Below are positions 15,124 through 22,581 of a stretch of 64,000 nucleotides of DNA, one piece after another. Where the stretch lies: the NCBI RefSeq assembly GCF_014863545.1, contig NZ_CP062260.1, positions 1,674,001 to 1,738,000 on the forward strand, given 5' to 3'. Below the pieces are notes generated by a model. The model did no database searches. It was not told where the DNA came from and was given only the letters and a program-made list of their open reading frames with translations. The position numbers and the translations under genes were made by a program. Every line of letters starts with the position of its first letter. Position 1 is the first letter of the stretch. This stretch comes from Paenibacillus sp. JNUCC32. GTDB taxonomy: Bacteria; Bacillota; Bacilli; Paenibacillales; Paenibacillaceae.

Positions 15124-16578
15124 ATGGGACATCCAACGATTTATCCAACGGGTACAACCGTATTTCAACCGGGGAAGGCGTGGAGCGGCTACACGATTTA
15201 TCAAGCCGCGGATACCGGCGCCCTCCTGATTGACATGAACGGCAGGGAGGTTCACTTATGGAAAGGGCTTCGGGGATTTCCGAACAAGCTCTTTCCCGGA
15301 GGTTATGTGCTTGGGAGCACCTCAGAGCGCGATCCGAAGTACGGGTTTCAGGATGAAACCAATCTGGTACAGGTCGACTGGGAGGGCAATATCGTCTGGA
15401 AATTCGATCGTTATGAATACATAGAGGACCCGGGTCATCCGGCACAATGGATGGCTCGACAGCATCATGATTACCAGCGGGAGGGCAATCCCGTCGGTTA
15501 TTATGTACCCGGGCAGGATCCGAAGGTAGGTTCCGGCAATACGCTTATTCTTGCTCACAAAAATGTGAAGCGTCCCGAAATTTCCGACATCGAACTATTG
15601 GACGATATGATCATCGAAGTGGATTGGGAAGGCAATGTCATTTGGGAATGGGCGGTTAGCGATCACTTTGATGAACTCGGGTTTGATGAAGACGCGAAGC
15701 TAGCGTTATCCCGTGATCCGAATACCCGCGGCTTCGGAGCCCATGCCGGGGATTGGATGCATATTAACTCGGTATCTGTGCTTGGTCCTAACCGGTTTTA
15801 TGATGCGGGGGACGAACGCTTCCATCCCGATAATATGATCTGGGATGCACGGGAAACGAACATTATTGCCATCATCGACAAAAAAACCGGGAACATTGTC
15901 TGGAAGCTTGGCCCTGACTATTCCACGGAAGAAACGAAGCATATTGGCTGGATTATCGGCCAGCATCATGCTCACCTCATACCGAAGGGACTTCCGGGCG
16001 AAGGCAATATTCTGATCTTCGACAACGGCGGCTGGGGCGGATACGGAAAGCCGAATCCGGAAGCGGCAGATGGCTTGAAAATAGCGCGGCGCGACCATTC
16101 GCGAATTCTGGAAATCAATCCCGTAACCTTAGAGATTGAATGGCAGTATACGCCCACGGAGGCCGGCTTTCAGGCTCCGCTGGACTCTTACCGCTTCTAC
16201 AGTCCGTATATCAGCTCAGCACAGCGTCTGCCCAACGGCAACACCTTGATTACCGAAGGAGCCGACGGCCGAATATTCGAGGTGACAAGAGAATTTGAAC
16301 TGGTATGGGAATATATTTCGCCTTATAAAAATATCCGCAACTCCAATATGGTCTACCGCGCATACCGGGTTCCTTATGAATGGGTGCCACAGCTTGAATT
16401 GCCCGTAGAGACCGAGATTGCTCCGCTTGATGTGGCAGATTACCGCCTGCCAGGTGCCGCACCGAGAGGTGCCGTTAGTACCGTGGAAGTAGAAGGCACG
16501 ATCTCCTACGGGGAGGGAGCGTTATGCGTGGCCAGGACCGATGAAATAACGCAGAAAGAAAGGGATCGCGATGCGTAG
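15124..16578 (+). CDS. Arylsulfotransferase (ASST)-family protein
   Basis: The 484-residue beta-propeller protein resembles the bacterial arylsulfotransferase family, which moves sulfate from one phenolic sulfate ester to another phenol without PAPS. Repeated propeller phrases are visible (QVDWEGNIVWKFDRYEY, EVDWEGNVIWEWAVSDHFDE, DKKTGNIVWKLGPDY, GNTLITEGADGRIFEV). The histidine-rich segments WMARQHHDYQ, DWMHINSVSVLG and GQHHAHLIPKG are the likely active-site lining. It has no signal peptide, so it is probably cytoplasmic, unlike the periplasmic enterobacterial AssT. Its last 8 bases overlap the downstream binding-protein gene, so sulfur scavenging from aryl sulfates is inferred. Confidence 0.85.
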   Translation: MGHPTIYPTGTTVFQPGKAWSGYTIYQAADTGALLIDMNGREVHLWKGLRGFPNKLFPGGYVLGSTSERDPKYGFQDETNLVQVDWEGNIVWKFDRYEYIEDPGHPAQWMARQHHDYQREGNPVGYYVPGQDPKVGSGNTLILAHKNVKRPEISDIELLDDMIIEVDWEGNVIWEWAVSDHFDELGFDEDAKLALSRDPNTRGFGAHAGDWMHINSVSVLGPNRFYDAGDERFHPDNMIWDARETNIIAIIDKKTGNIVWKLGPDYSTEETKHIGWIIGQHHAHLIPKGLPGEGNILIFDNGGWGGYGKPNPEAADGLKIARRDHSRILEINPVTLEIEWQYTPTEAGFQAPLDSYRFYSPYISSAQRLPNGNTLITEGADGRIFEVTREFELVWEYISPYKNIRNSNMVYRAYRVPYEWVPQLELPVETEIAPLDVADYRLPGAAPRGAVSTVEVEGTISYGEGALCVARTDEITQKERDRDA

Positions 16579-17581
16579 ACCTTATTTGAAACGATGGCAT
16601 GCTTGGTTTCTGATATCGACGCTGGCAATGAGTTTGCTTAGCGGATGCGGTAAGGCCAGCGGTGACAGTCAAGAGAGTAAATTTCAATTGAAAATCGCCG
16701 ATATTTCCACGAATGCGGTGTTTCGTATAGCTAAGAGCAAGGGGATCTTCGACAAACACGGGATTGATGCCGAGCTGGTGAACTTCGCAACGCCGGCCGA
16801 AGGCGTGAACTCCTTGTTTATTAAGCAGGTGGATGTTGCATTCGGTGCAGACTTCCCACTCCTGAATGCTGTCAGCAAAGGCGATTACTCTTTATTCGCC
16901 TCAACCGGAACAGCCACGGATTTGAGCGCAAGCGAATGGAAACTGTTCGTCCGTAAAGAGATCGCCAGCGCTGCCGATCTCAAGGGCAAGAAATTGAGTT
17001 TCTCCAGAGGCACATTCATTCCCTATCTGTGGGATGTTTATCTCGCCGATAACGGGGTTGCATTGTCGGATGTGGAGCTGATCGGGCAAGGAGGCTTCGA
17101 CGAGGCCTACGTGGCGCTGAAAAAAGGAGAAATTGACGCCGCATGGGTATATGGCGCAGTGCTGAACGAAAAGTTCGGTGCCCTTGCCGAAGCCAGAGAG
17201 CTATCGGATATGTCGAAGACGCCGGTAAGGCTTGGCACCGGTTTGATCGCTTCAAATGAATTAATCAATAGCAACAAGGAAGGATTCGTAGCGCTTCTGA
17301 AAGCGCTGGATGAAGCGTCGGCTTATGCCCAAGCCCATCCGGAGGAAACAGCGGATTTGATGTACGAGGAAGTCAAGCAGCCGAAGGAAGCGACCTTAAA
17401 GGATCTGCCGAAGAATCCATGGAGCATTGGATTTACGGACAAAGCCTATGCGGGATTGCGGGGACAGAAGGAATACATGGTCGCTAACGGTATCATCGAG
17501 AAGGATTTCGAGCTGAATGATAAATTGAATCTGGATTTGGTAAGAACAGCCTTCCCGGATCGAGTCATTGATTTGAAGTAA
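16571..17581 (+). CDS. ABC transporter substrate-binding lipoprotein (SsuA/TauA/NMT1-like)
   Basis: The 336-residue lipoprotein has a lipobox-type end of the signal peptide (MSLLSGC), so Cys26 is probably lipidated. The mature domain is of the NMT1/SsuA type: FRIAKSKGIFDKHGIDAELVNFATPAEGVNSLFIKQVDVAFGADFPLLNAV and the later DLKGKKLSFSRGT and YVALKKGEIDAAWVYG blocks. These bind aliphatic sulfonates, taurine, nitrate or pyrimidine precursors. Context with an arylsulfotransferase favours an organosulfur ligand. The start overlaps the previous gene by 8 bases. The ATPase and permease genes follow immediately. Confidence 0.9.
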   Translation: MRRPYLKRWHAWFLISTLAMSLLSGCGKASGDSQESKFQLKIADISTNAVFRIAKSKGIFDKHGIDAELVNFATPAEGVNSLFIKQVDVAFGADFPLLNAVSKGDYSLFASTGTATDLSASEWKLFVRKEIASAADLKGKKLSFSRGTFIPYLWDVYLADNGVALSDVELIGQGGFDEAYVALKKGEIDAAWVYGAVLNEKFGALAEARELSDMSKTPVRLGTGLIASNELINSNKEGFVALLKALDEASAYAQAHPEETADLMYEEVKQPKEATLKDLPKNPWSIGFTDKAYAGLRGQKEYMVANGIIEKDFELNDKLNLDLVRTAFPDRVIDLK

Positions 17582-17594
17582 GGAGATGATGAAA

Positions 17595-18377
17595 ATGAGA
17601 GCAGCGTCAAGGCAGAATGAAATCCATATTGAGCAGTTGAATAAAAGTTACATGCAGGCATCAGCATCGGCAGGCGGTTTACATTATATCATCCAGGACG
17701 TCAACCTGGCGGTTAAAGGCGGGGAGTTCTTCGTCCTGCTGGGACCAAGCGGGTGCGGGAAGTCGACGCTGCTCAGTCTGATCGCCGGCTTCGTCTCCAA
17801 GACATCAGGTCAAGTAAGGGTAGGGGAAAAGGAAGTGGAGCGCCCCGGCCAGGATCGTGCCGTCGTATTTCAGCAAGCCGACTCATCCTTGTTTCCGTGG
17901 TTGACGGTTAGGGAGAATGTGGAGTTCGGCCTCCGCATGAAACGGATGCCAGCTGAGAAGAGAAGGGAGATATCCGGCAAATTTATTGAGCTCGTGGGCC
18001 TTGCGGGACATGAAAGCAAATATCCGCGCGAACTGTCTGGCGGCATGAAACAACGGGTACAGCTGGCACGGGTGTTGTCCAATGATCCCTCGATTCTGCT
18101 CATGGATGAACCGTTCGGCGCATTGGACGCGATGACAAGACGCACGATGCAAAGGGAATTGGTCCGTATATGGCAGGATACGGACAAAACCGTCATCTTC
18201 GTGACGCACGATATTCAGGAGGCACTTCTACTGGGAGGACGCATCGGCATTATGTCTGCAGGACCTTCCTCTAGAATAACGGATATCTATGAGGTGCCGC
18301 TTGCATACCCGAGAGATTTGTCAGACCCCGCCTTCCATGCCCTGTACAACCAAATCCAATCGCATTTTGACGAGTAG
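17595..18377 (+). CDS. ABC transporter ATPase (SsuB/TauB-like)
   Basis: The ~260-residue ATPase has all catalytic motifs: Walker A GPSGCGKST, Q-loop QQADSSLFPWLTVREN, signature LSGGMKQR, Walker B ILLMDEPFGALDA and switch His in FVTHDIQEA. Sequence is of the nitrate/sulfonate/taurine importer class (LFPWLTVREN and DEPFGALDAMTR are characteristic). ATG 17595 lies nine bases after AAGGAG, whereas the in-frame ATGs at 17586 and 17589 are too close to it. It powers the permease encoded 15 bases downstream. Confidence 0.92.
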   Translation: MRAASRQNEIHIEQLNKSYMQASASAGGLHYIIQDVNLAVKGGEFFVLLGPSGCGKSTLLSLIAGFVSKTSGQVRVGEKEVERPGQDRAVVFQQADSSLFPWLTVRENVEFGLRMKRMPAEKRREISGKFIELVGLAGHESKYPRELSGGMKQRVQLARVLSNDPSILLMDEPFGALDAMTRRTMQRELVRIWQDTDKTVIFVTHDIQEALLLGGRIGIMSAGPSSRITDIYEVPLAYPRDLSDPAFHALYNQIQSHFDE

Positions 18378-18392
18378 TGAGGAGGCGTTCCC

Positions 18393-19169
18393 GTGAGCAA
18401 TCATCTAAAAAAATGGTCCCTGCATATCCTGTTATGGATGGTAGGACTTGGCGTCTGGCATCTGCTGTCCCTTGCGTATGGCCCGGAAATTCTGCCCGGT
18501 CCCGTCTATACGGCAAAGGGCGGATACGAATTGTTGACGGACGGCACCTTGATTCAATATATCGGAATCAGTTCGTACCGCGTGCTGCTTGGCTGGACGT
18601 TTGGCAGTCTGCTAGCGATCCCGGTCGGAATCATGATTGGGAAGGTCGGACCGATCCGTGCTTTCGCCGAGCCTTTCCTCAATTTCATTCGGTTCATTCC
18701 TCCTATTGCGTTCATAACCCTGTTTCTGGTCTGGTTCGGCATCGGGGAGACATCGAAGATCATGCTTATTCTGTATGCAACCTTCTTCATCGTGGTCTTG
18801 AATACGCTGACGGGCGTTTTATCCGTTGAGGAGGATAAGATCCGCTCCGCCCGCAGCATGGGGGCGTCCGAATGGCAGATTGTGCTGCATGTCGTCATTC
18901 CTGCAACCGTCCCTTTCATGTTCACCGGCATTCGGCTTGCCATGGGAACCTCGTTCATGGCGATTATCGGGGCCGAGATGATTGCATCCAATGAAGGCGT
19001 TGGTTATCTTATATGGAATTCACGATTGTTCTTCCGTACAGATTGGATATTTGTCGGCTTGATCTGCCTGGGGTTGATGGGATTCCTGACAGACCGGGCC
19101 GTGGGGCTGCTTGGCCGCAAGCTGTTGTCCCGGTATGGGGTGGTCAGCGCTAATTCGCTGCGTCGGTAA
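18393..19169 (+). CDS. ABC transporter permease (SsuC/TauC-like)
   Basis: The 258-residue integral membrane protein has about six TM helices and the EAA-type coupling loop near 150-170 (EEDKIRSARSMGASEWQIVLHVVIPATVPFMFTGIRLA), which docks onto the ATPase. The RFIPPIAFITLFLVWFGIGETSKIMLI segment is typical of the SsuC/TauC/NrtB family. The GTG start at 18393 is eight bases after GAGGAGG and gives MSNHLKKWSLHILLW. It is the last gene of the MarR-ASST-SsuABC-like operon and is followed by a strong hairpin. Confidence 0.92.
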   Translation: MSNHLKKWSLHILLWMVGLGVWHLLSLAYGPEILPGPVYTAKGGYELLTDGTLIQYIGISSYRVLLGWTFGSLLAIPVGIMIGKVGPIRAFAEPFLNFIRFIPPIAFITLFLVWFGIGETSKIMLILYATFFIVVLNTLTGVLSVEEDKIRSARSMGASEWQIVLHVVIPATVPFMFTGIRLAMGTSFMAIIGAEMIASNEGVGYLIWNSRLFFRTDWIFVGLICLGLMGFLTDRAVGLLGRKLLSRYGVVSANSLRR

Positions 19170-19197
19170 AACGTTTATAATACAACAGCATCAAAAC

Positions 19198-19240
19198 AGC
19201 AACGGCACCCTTCATGAAAAGGGTGCCGTTGCTGTTCTTC
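19198..19240. terminator. Terminator between convergent permease and XRE-cupin genes
   Basis: A perfect 15-bp stem is formed by arms AGCAACGGCACCCTT and AAGGGTGCCGTTGCT around a six-base loop. The T-tract is weak. Confidence 0.75.
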
Positions 19241-19248
19241 CATCGACA

Positions 19249-19833
19249 TCATGATCCGGAATAATGGATCACCATGCTTAACCGGTTCAGGGAATTACCC
19301 GAATTGTGATAGACATGTGGTTTGTCTGCCTTGAAGCGGATGGATTCACCTTGCTTTACCGTATATTCCTCATGATCGACACGAATGGTGACCTCACCAT
19401 CGAAAACGGTAATAAACTCTTCCGTACCCTCGATATGGGCCTCTGCACTTAAATAACCGCCATGTTCCATTTCTAATGAATACATCTCGAAGCGCCGCCC
19501 GTCTTCATACGGGAAATACGGATAAATTCGAATGCGGCCGTTATCCTCAACCAATGCCTGCACCTCTTCCCGTGATACCACGACGGTACCAGAATGCGGC
19601 TCATTGATCAACGACGAAAAAGAAAGCTTTAATCCGTTGGCGATCTTCCATACGGTGGTTATGGAGGGGCTCGATTCCCCGCGTTCAATCTGACCCAGCA
19701 TCGTCTTGCTGATGCCGGTCATTTCCGCGACTTTATCCAAACTCAGCTTTCTCTGCTCCCGGAGCATCTTTAAATTGTTCGCCAATATCAAATTGATGGG
19801 CTTCAAATGTTGGTTCACCTCTATATTGTACAT
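19249..19833 (-). CDS. XRE-cupin transcriptional regulator
   Basis: The ~194-residue protein has an XRE helix-turn-helix (NLKMLREQRKLSLDKVAEMTGISKTMLGQIERGESSPSITTVWKIANGL). A C-terminal cupin follows, with EGTEEFITVFDGEVTIRVDHEEYTVKQGESIRFKADKPHVYHNSG. The cupin probably binds a small metabolite. I chose ATG 19833 because longer in-frame starts would run through a palindromic operator region. No good ribosome binding site is seen at any start; a GTG at 19818 is another possibility. It is divergent from a LysE-type exporter, a frequent pairing in which the regulator controls amino-acid export. Confidence 0.87.
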   Translation of the reverse strand: MYNIEVNQHLKPINLILANNLKMLREQRKLSLDKVAEMTGISKTMLGQIERGESSPSITTVWKIANGLKLSFSSLINEPHSGTVVVSREEVQALVEDNGRIRIYPYFPYEDGRRFEMYSLEMEHGGYLSAEAHIEGTEEFITVFDGEVTIRVDHEEYTVKQGESIRFKADKPHVYHNSGNSLNRLSMVIHYSGS

Positions 19834-19836
19834 ATT

Positions 19837-19874
19837 GTGCGTTATAACATACATGATGTATAATGATAACGCAC
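19837..19874. promoter_or_regulatory. Nested palindrome between XRE-cupin and lysE genes
   Basis: GTGCGTTAT (19837-19845) is the reverse complement of ATAACGCAC (19866-19874). Inside it ATACAT (19849-19854) and ATGTAT (19856-19861) form a second inverted repeat. The structure overlaps a plus-strand -10-like TATAAT (19859-19864). It is a likely operator for the regulator encoded beside it. Confidence 0.6.
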
Positions 19875-19891
19875 GGTCGCTATAACGACCG
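19874..19891. promoter_or_regulatory. Second inverted repeat in the XRE/lysE intergenic region
   Basis: CGGTCG-CTATAA-CGACCG has perfect 6-bp arms. Located between the nested palindrome and the lysE start; it may be an additional operator or a 5' UTR hairpin. Confidence 0.45.
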
Positions 19892-19934
19892 ATTAGAATC
19901 ACTATAACATACAAACAAGAAAGGAGTTAAGAGC

Positions 19935-20528
19935 TTGTTTATCCTTCCGCTGTTGACCTATGCCATTGTAGCTTCATTTACGCCCGGTCCCAACAACATT
20001 ATTTCGATGACCAATGCACGAAGTTACGGTTTTCGAGCAACGATGCGCTTTATCGGCGGGGTTGCAGCCGGGTGTTTGATCATCATGCTGCTGTCCAGCT
20101 ACTTCAACTTGGCCATGTATCAATATATCCCGAAGATTCGATCGGTTATGAATATGATCGGTTTCCTGTATATGATTTATCTTGCCGTAAAAATCATGCG
20201 AAGCAGGCCGCAGGGGGATGCAGATGATAAGCCAGGCGGATTTAACAGCTTTACGTTCGGATTCATATTTCAATTCATGAATCCGAAGGTCATTTTATAC
20301 GGGATTACGGCCGTATCGACCTTCGTGATGCCAATCGCAACAACCCATGTGCAGCTGTTATTATTCTCGATACTGCTCACCATCGTTGGCATTTGCGCCA
20401 ATATGACCTGGGCGCTATGCGGTTCGCTGTTCCAGAACCTGTTGTCCCGATATGAACGTACGTTTAATGTATTGATGGGACTGCTTCTGATATACAGCGC
20501 ATTCTCAATTTATGCAGCGAATGGATAG
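19935..20528 (+). CDS. LysE/RhtB-family amino-acid exporter
   Basis: The 197-residue inner-membrane protein has about six TM segments and the family signature near the N-terminus: SFTPGPNNIISMTNARSYGFRATMRFIGGVAAG. The second conserved block is FGFIFQFMNPKVILYGITAVSTF. Family members export lysine, threonine, homoserine or related compounds. The TTG start at 19935 is nine bases from AAGGAG, and no ATG is better placed. Control by the divergent XRE-cupin regulator through the palindromes in between is inferred. It converges with ldh, sharing a bidirectional terminator. Confidence 0.9.
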   Translation: MFILPLLTYAIVASFTPGPNNIISMTNARSYGFRATMRFIGGVAAGCLIIMLLSSYFNLAMYQYIPKIRSVMNMIGFLYMIYLAVKIMRSRPQGDADDKPGGFNSFTFGFIFQFMNPKVILYGITAVSTFVMPIATTHVQLLLFSILLTIVGICANMTWALCGSLFQNLLSRYERTFNVLMGLLLIYSAFSIYAANG

Positions 20529-20566
20529 CAAGCGGGCCTCGGCGTGCACGGATGCCATACCAAATA

Positions 20567-20607
20567 AAACAAGGCTTTCCGGAACGTTCATCCGGAAAGC
20601 CTTGTTT
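20567..20607. terminator. Bidirectional terminator between lysE and ldh
   Basis: A perfect 17-bp stem has outer arms AAACAAGGC and GCCTTGTTT and a seven-base loop. A and T runs on either side serve both convergent genes. Confidence 0.85.
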
Positions 20608-20610
20608 GGG

Positions 20611-21543
20611 TTATTCGAAGATTTTGGAAATCTGTTCTTTCAGTTTGTTAGCGGAAGCATGGAATTGGGTCAATTCCTCGTCGTTAAACTCAAGGCTAAG
20701 AATTTCCCGCACGCCGGTGCGGTCAACCACGCAAGGCACCCCTAGATATACGTCGGACACGCCATGGTAGTCTGTAAGCAGCGTGGACACATTGAGAACG
20801 GAACCCTCGTTTTGCAAAATGGAGACGATGATCCGGTCAAGCGCCAATGCGATAGCATAGGAAGTGGAGCCTTTGGCGTTTATGATTTCATATGCGGCGT
20901 TCTTGGTACGATCAAAGATATCTTCCCTTTCCTCGTCCGTCAGATCGATCCCGATACCGGCAATGTTGGCGATGCTCCAGAGCGGCAGCTCGGAATCGCC
21001 GTGTTCGCCGACGATATGGGCGTGAATGCTGCGCGGATTGATGCCTTTGTTTTGCCCGATCAAATAACGGAAGCGGGCGCTGTCGAGCAGGGTACCGGAA
21101 CCGATTACCCGATTAACCGGGAAGCCGCTCTTTTTCAATGTGACGTAAGACAGGATATCAACCGGATTCGTAGCCACGAGAATGATGCCGTGATCATTGT
21201 ATTTCACGATATTTTGAATAATATCGTCAAATATGGCCGTATTCCGCTTCAATAAATCAATTCGCGTCTCGCCCGGTCTTTGGTTGGAGCCTGCGGCAAT
21301 GACAATGATGTCTGCATCCTTGCAATCGCTGTAATCTCCAGCCCAAAGTTTCACCCCGCCGGCAAAAGGGAGGCCGTGGTTCATATCCAAGGCTTCGCCA
21401 AGAGCCTTGTCATGGTTGGCATCGATCAATACCAGTTCAGATACTCTTTCCCGCAAGAATAAGGTGTACGCAGTCGTTGCTCCTACAGCTCCTGTACCAA
21501 TGATTACGACGCGGGACGGGCGCTGAGCTTCATTTTTTGTCAT
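20611..21543 (-). CDS. ldh: L-lactate dehydrogenase
   Basis: The ~310-residue NAD-dependent enzyme interconverts pyruvate and L-lactate. The dinucleotide fold begins VVIIGTGAVGATTAYTL, and Asp42 of LVLIDANHDKALGEALD selects NAD. The proton-relay His181 is in HIVGEHGDSELPLWS. Gln88 in AAGSNQRPGETR marks lactate rather than malate dehydrogenase (Arg at this site). The start MTKNEAQRPS at 21543 is preferred over an ATG seven codons upstream, because GGGAGAG is then at a normal distance. Minus-strand monocistronic gene; a GTTGT-4-ACAAC inverted repeat at 21619-21632 lies upstream, but it does not match the Rex consensus. Confidence 0.94.
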   Translation of the reverse strand: MTKNEAQRPSRVVIIGTGAVGATTAYTLFLRERVSELVLIDANHDKALGEALDMNHGLPFAGGVKLWAGDYSDCKDADIIVIAAGSNQRPGETRIDLLKRNTAIFDDIIQNIVKYNDHGIILVATNPVDILSYVTLKKSGFPVNRVIGSGTLLDSARFRYLIGQNKGINPRSIHAHIVGEHGDSELPLWSIANIAGIGIDLTDEEREDIFDRTKNAAYEIINAKGSTSYAIALALDRIIVSILQNEGSVLNVSTLLTDYHGVSDVYLGVPCVVDRTGVREILSLEFNDEELTQFHASANKLKEQISKIFE

Positions 21544-21799
21544 CCATGTTTCTCTCCCTTGCACTCAGTTAATGAATCCTATACATGGAAAGCTTCTAAT
21601 TACTTACCCTAATAAGCAGTTGTATACACAACAACTCCATTAGGCGCTTTCGATAGTAATGATAACATATTCAGGAAGATTTAAGCAGTGGGAGTGTGAT
21701 TTAAGTTACGTTCATGCTCACTATAGAAGGTTTTGATCGCACGTTATCTTCTATATGTCCTAGATGCCGATGTCGAACCGCAGTCAGTGCGATTCCATA

Positions 21800-22408
21800 T
21801 CATGCGAATGAAGTAAACCGCTCCTTTAGCTCCTGAAGCATGACCTTCCGGTAATCGTTCCCGTCATGGTAGAGTTCACCGATCCTTGTGTAGACCTGAT
21901 CCAATTGTTCCTGATACGAATCGGCTTGTTTATCAGCGTGTTTTCTTTTGAACTCGTCCATGACGTTTTGGATGTATGCCGGTCGTGCGCCCCATTGTCC
22001 AAGAACCGCGCCTGTTGCCGCATTAAGGAAGAGGGCGATCGGTTGAGCGCGGCCACCGCCCGTAAGAAAGAGATCCATCGTTTCCAGATGCTCTTCCATG
22101 ATGAGCACTTCGGTCGGTATGCGGCTGTATTCCATTACCCGGAACAAGACGGGAACATTCCAGATCACATCCGGACACCAATCCGTACAGAGGATAAGGC
22201 AGTGCAGTTGGCCATGCTCGTTACGTTCAGCGAAGAACCGTTGAACTTCTTGGTCGTCCCATTGAAAGCGGTCATAGATTTGCCTAAACTGTTCCTTGGT
22301 GTTGGGGATTCGGCTCAGTTTCATTTCCAGGCTCCTCATGCCCTCCATAAATTGACGGGGGGATATGCCTTGCCCTATTTTGTGCCGAAGATGGATAAGC
22401 GTTGTCAT
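21800..22408 (-). CDS. Thioredoxin-fold protein (Thioredoxin_9 type)
   Basis: The 202-residue cytoplasmic protein has a thioredoxin-like core with the motif LILCTDWCPDVIWNVPVLFRV. The two cysteines (74 and 78) are separated by three residues (CTDWC), as in the Thioredoxin_9/BrxC-like group, instead of the usual CxxC. A cis-proline-like segment AQPIALFLNAATGAVLGQWGARP follows. It is probably a thiol-disulfide or bacilliredoxin-like protein, but the partner is unknown. It is transcribed divergently from the MocR-type regulator with a ~170-base shared region holding an inverted repeat, so the regulator may control it. Confidence 0.82.
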   Translation of the reverse strand: MTTLIHLRHKIGQGISPRQFMEGMRSLEMKLSRIPNTKEQFRQIYDRFQWDDQEVQRFFAERNEHGQLHCLILCTDWCPDVIWNVPVLFRVMEYSRIPTEVLIMEEHLETMDLFLTGGGRAQPIALFLNAATGAVLGQWGARPAYIQNVMDEFKRKHADKQADSYQEQLDQVYTRIGELYHDGNDYRKVMLQELKERFTSFA

Positions 22409-22482
22409 TGGCTCATTCGTCCTTTCGTACTGAACGGGTAGTTTTAGTGTACATTCAGCCTATAGCTAGCTTAGAATATATT

Positions 22483-22502
22483 TGACCACATAGAAATGGT
22501 CA
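22483..22502. promoter_or_regulatory. Inverted repeat between thioredoxin-like and mocR genes
   Basis: TGACCA-8-TGGTCA, perfect 6-bp arms, located about 75 bases from each gene start. It is a candidate operator for the GntR-type DNA-binding domain encoded downstream. Confidence 0.4.
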
Positions 22503-22581
22503 CTTTGGAGCTGTTTATGCAAGTCAGATTGAATGGAATGTGGGTCGTGAATTTATATTAAAAAGCCTGAGGTGGTCCATT

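Noticed and set aside
21565..21799. Rex operator upstream of ldh
   Set aside because: The GTTGT-4-ACAAC repeat at 21619-21632 does not match the TTGTGAAN4TTCACAA pattern.
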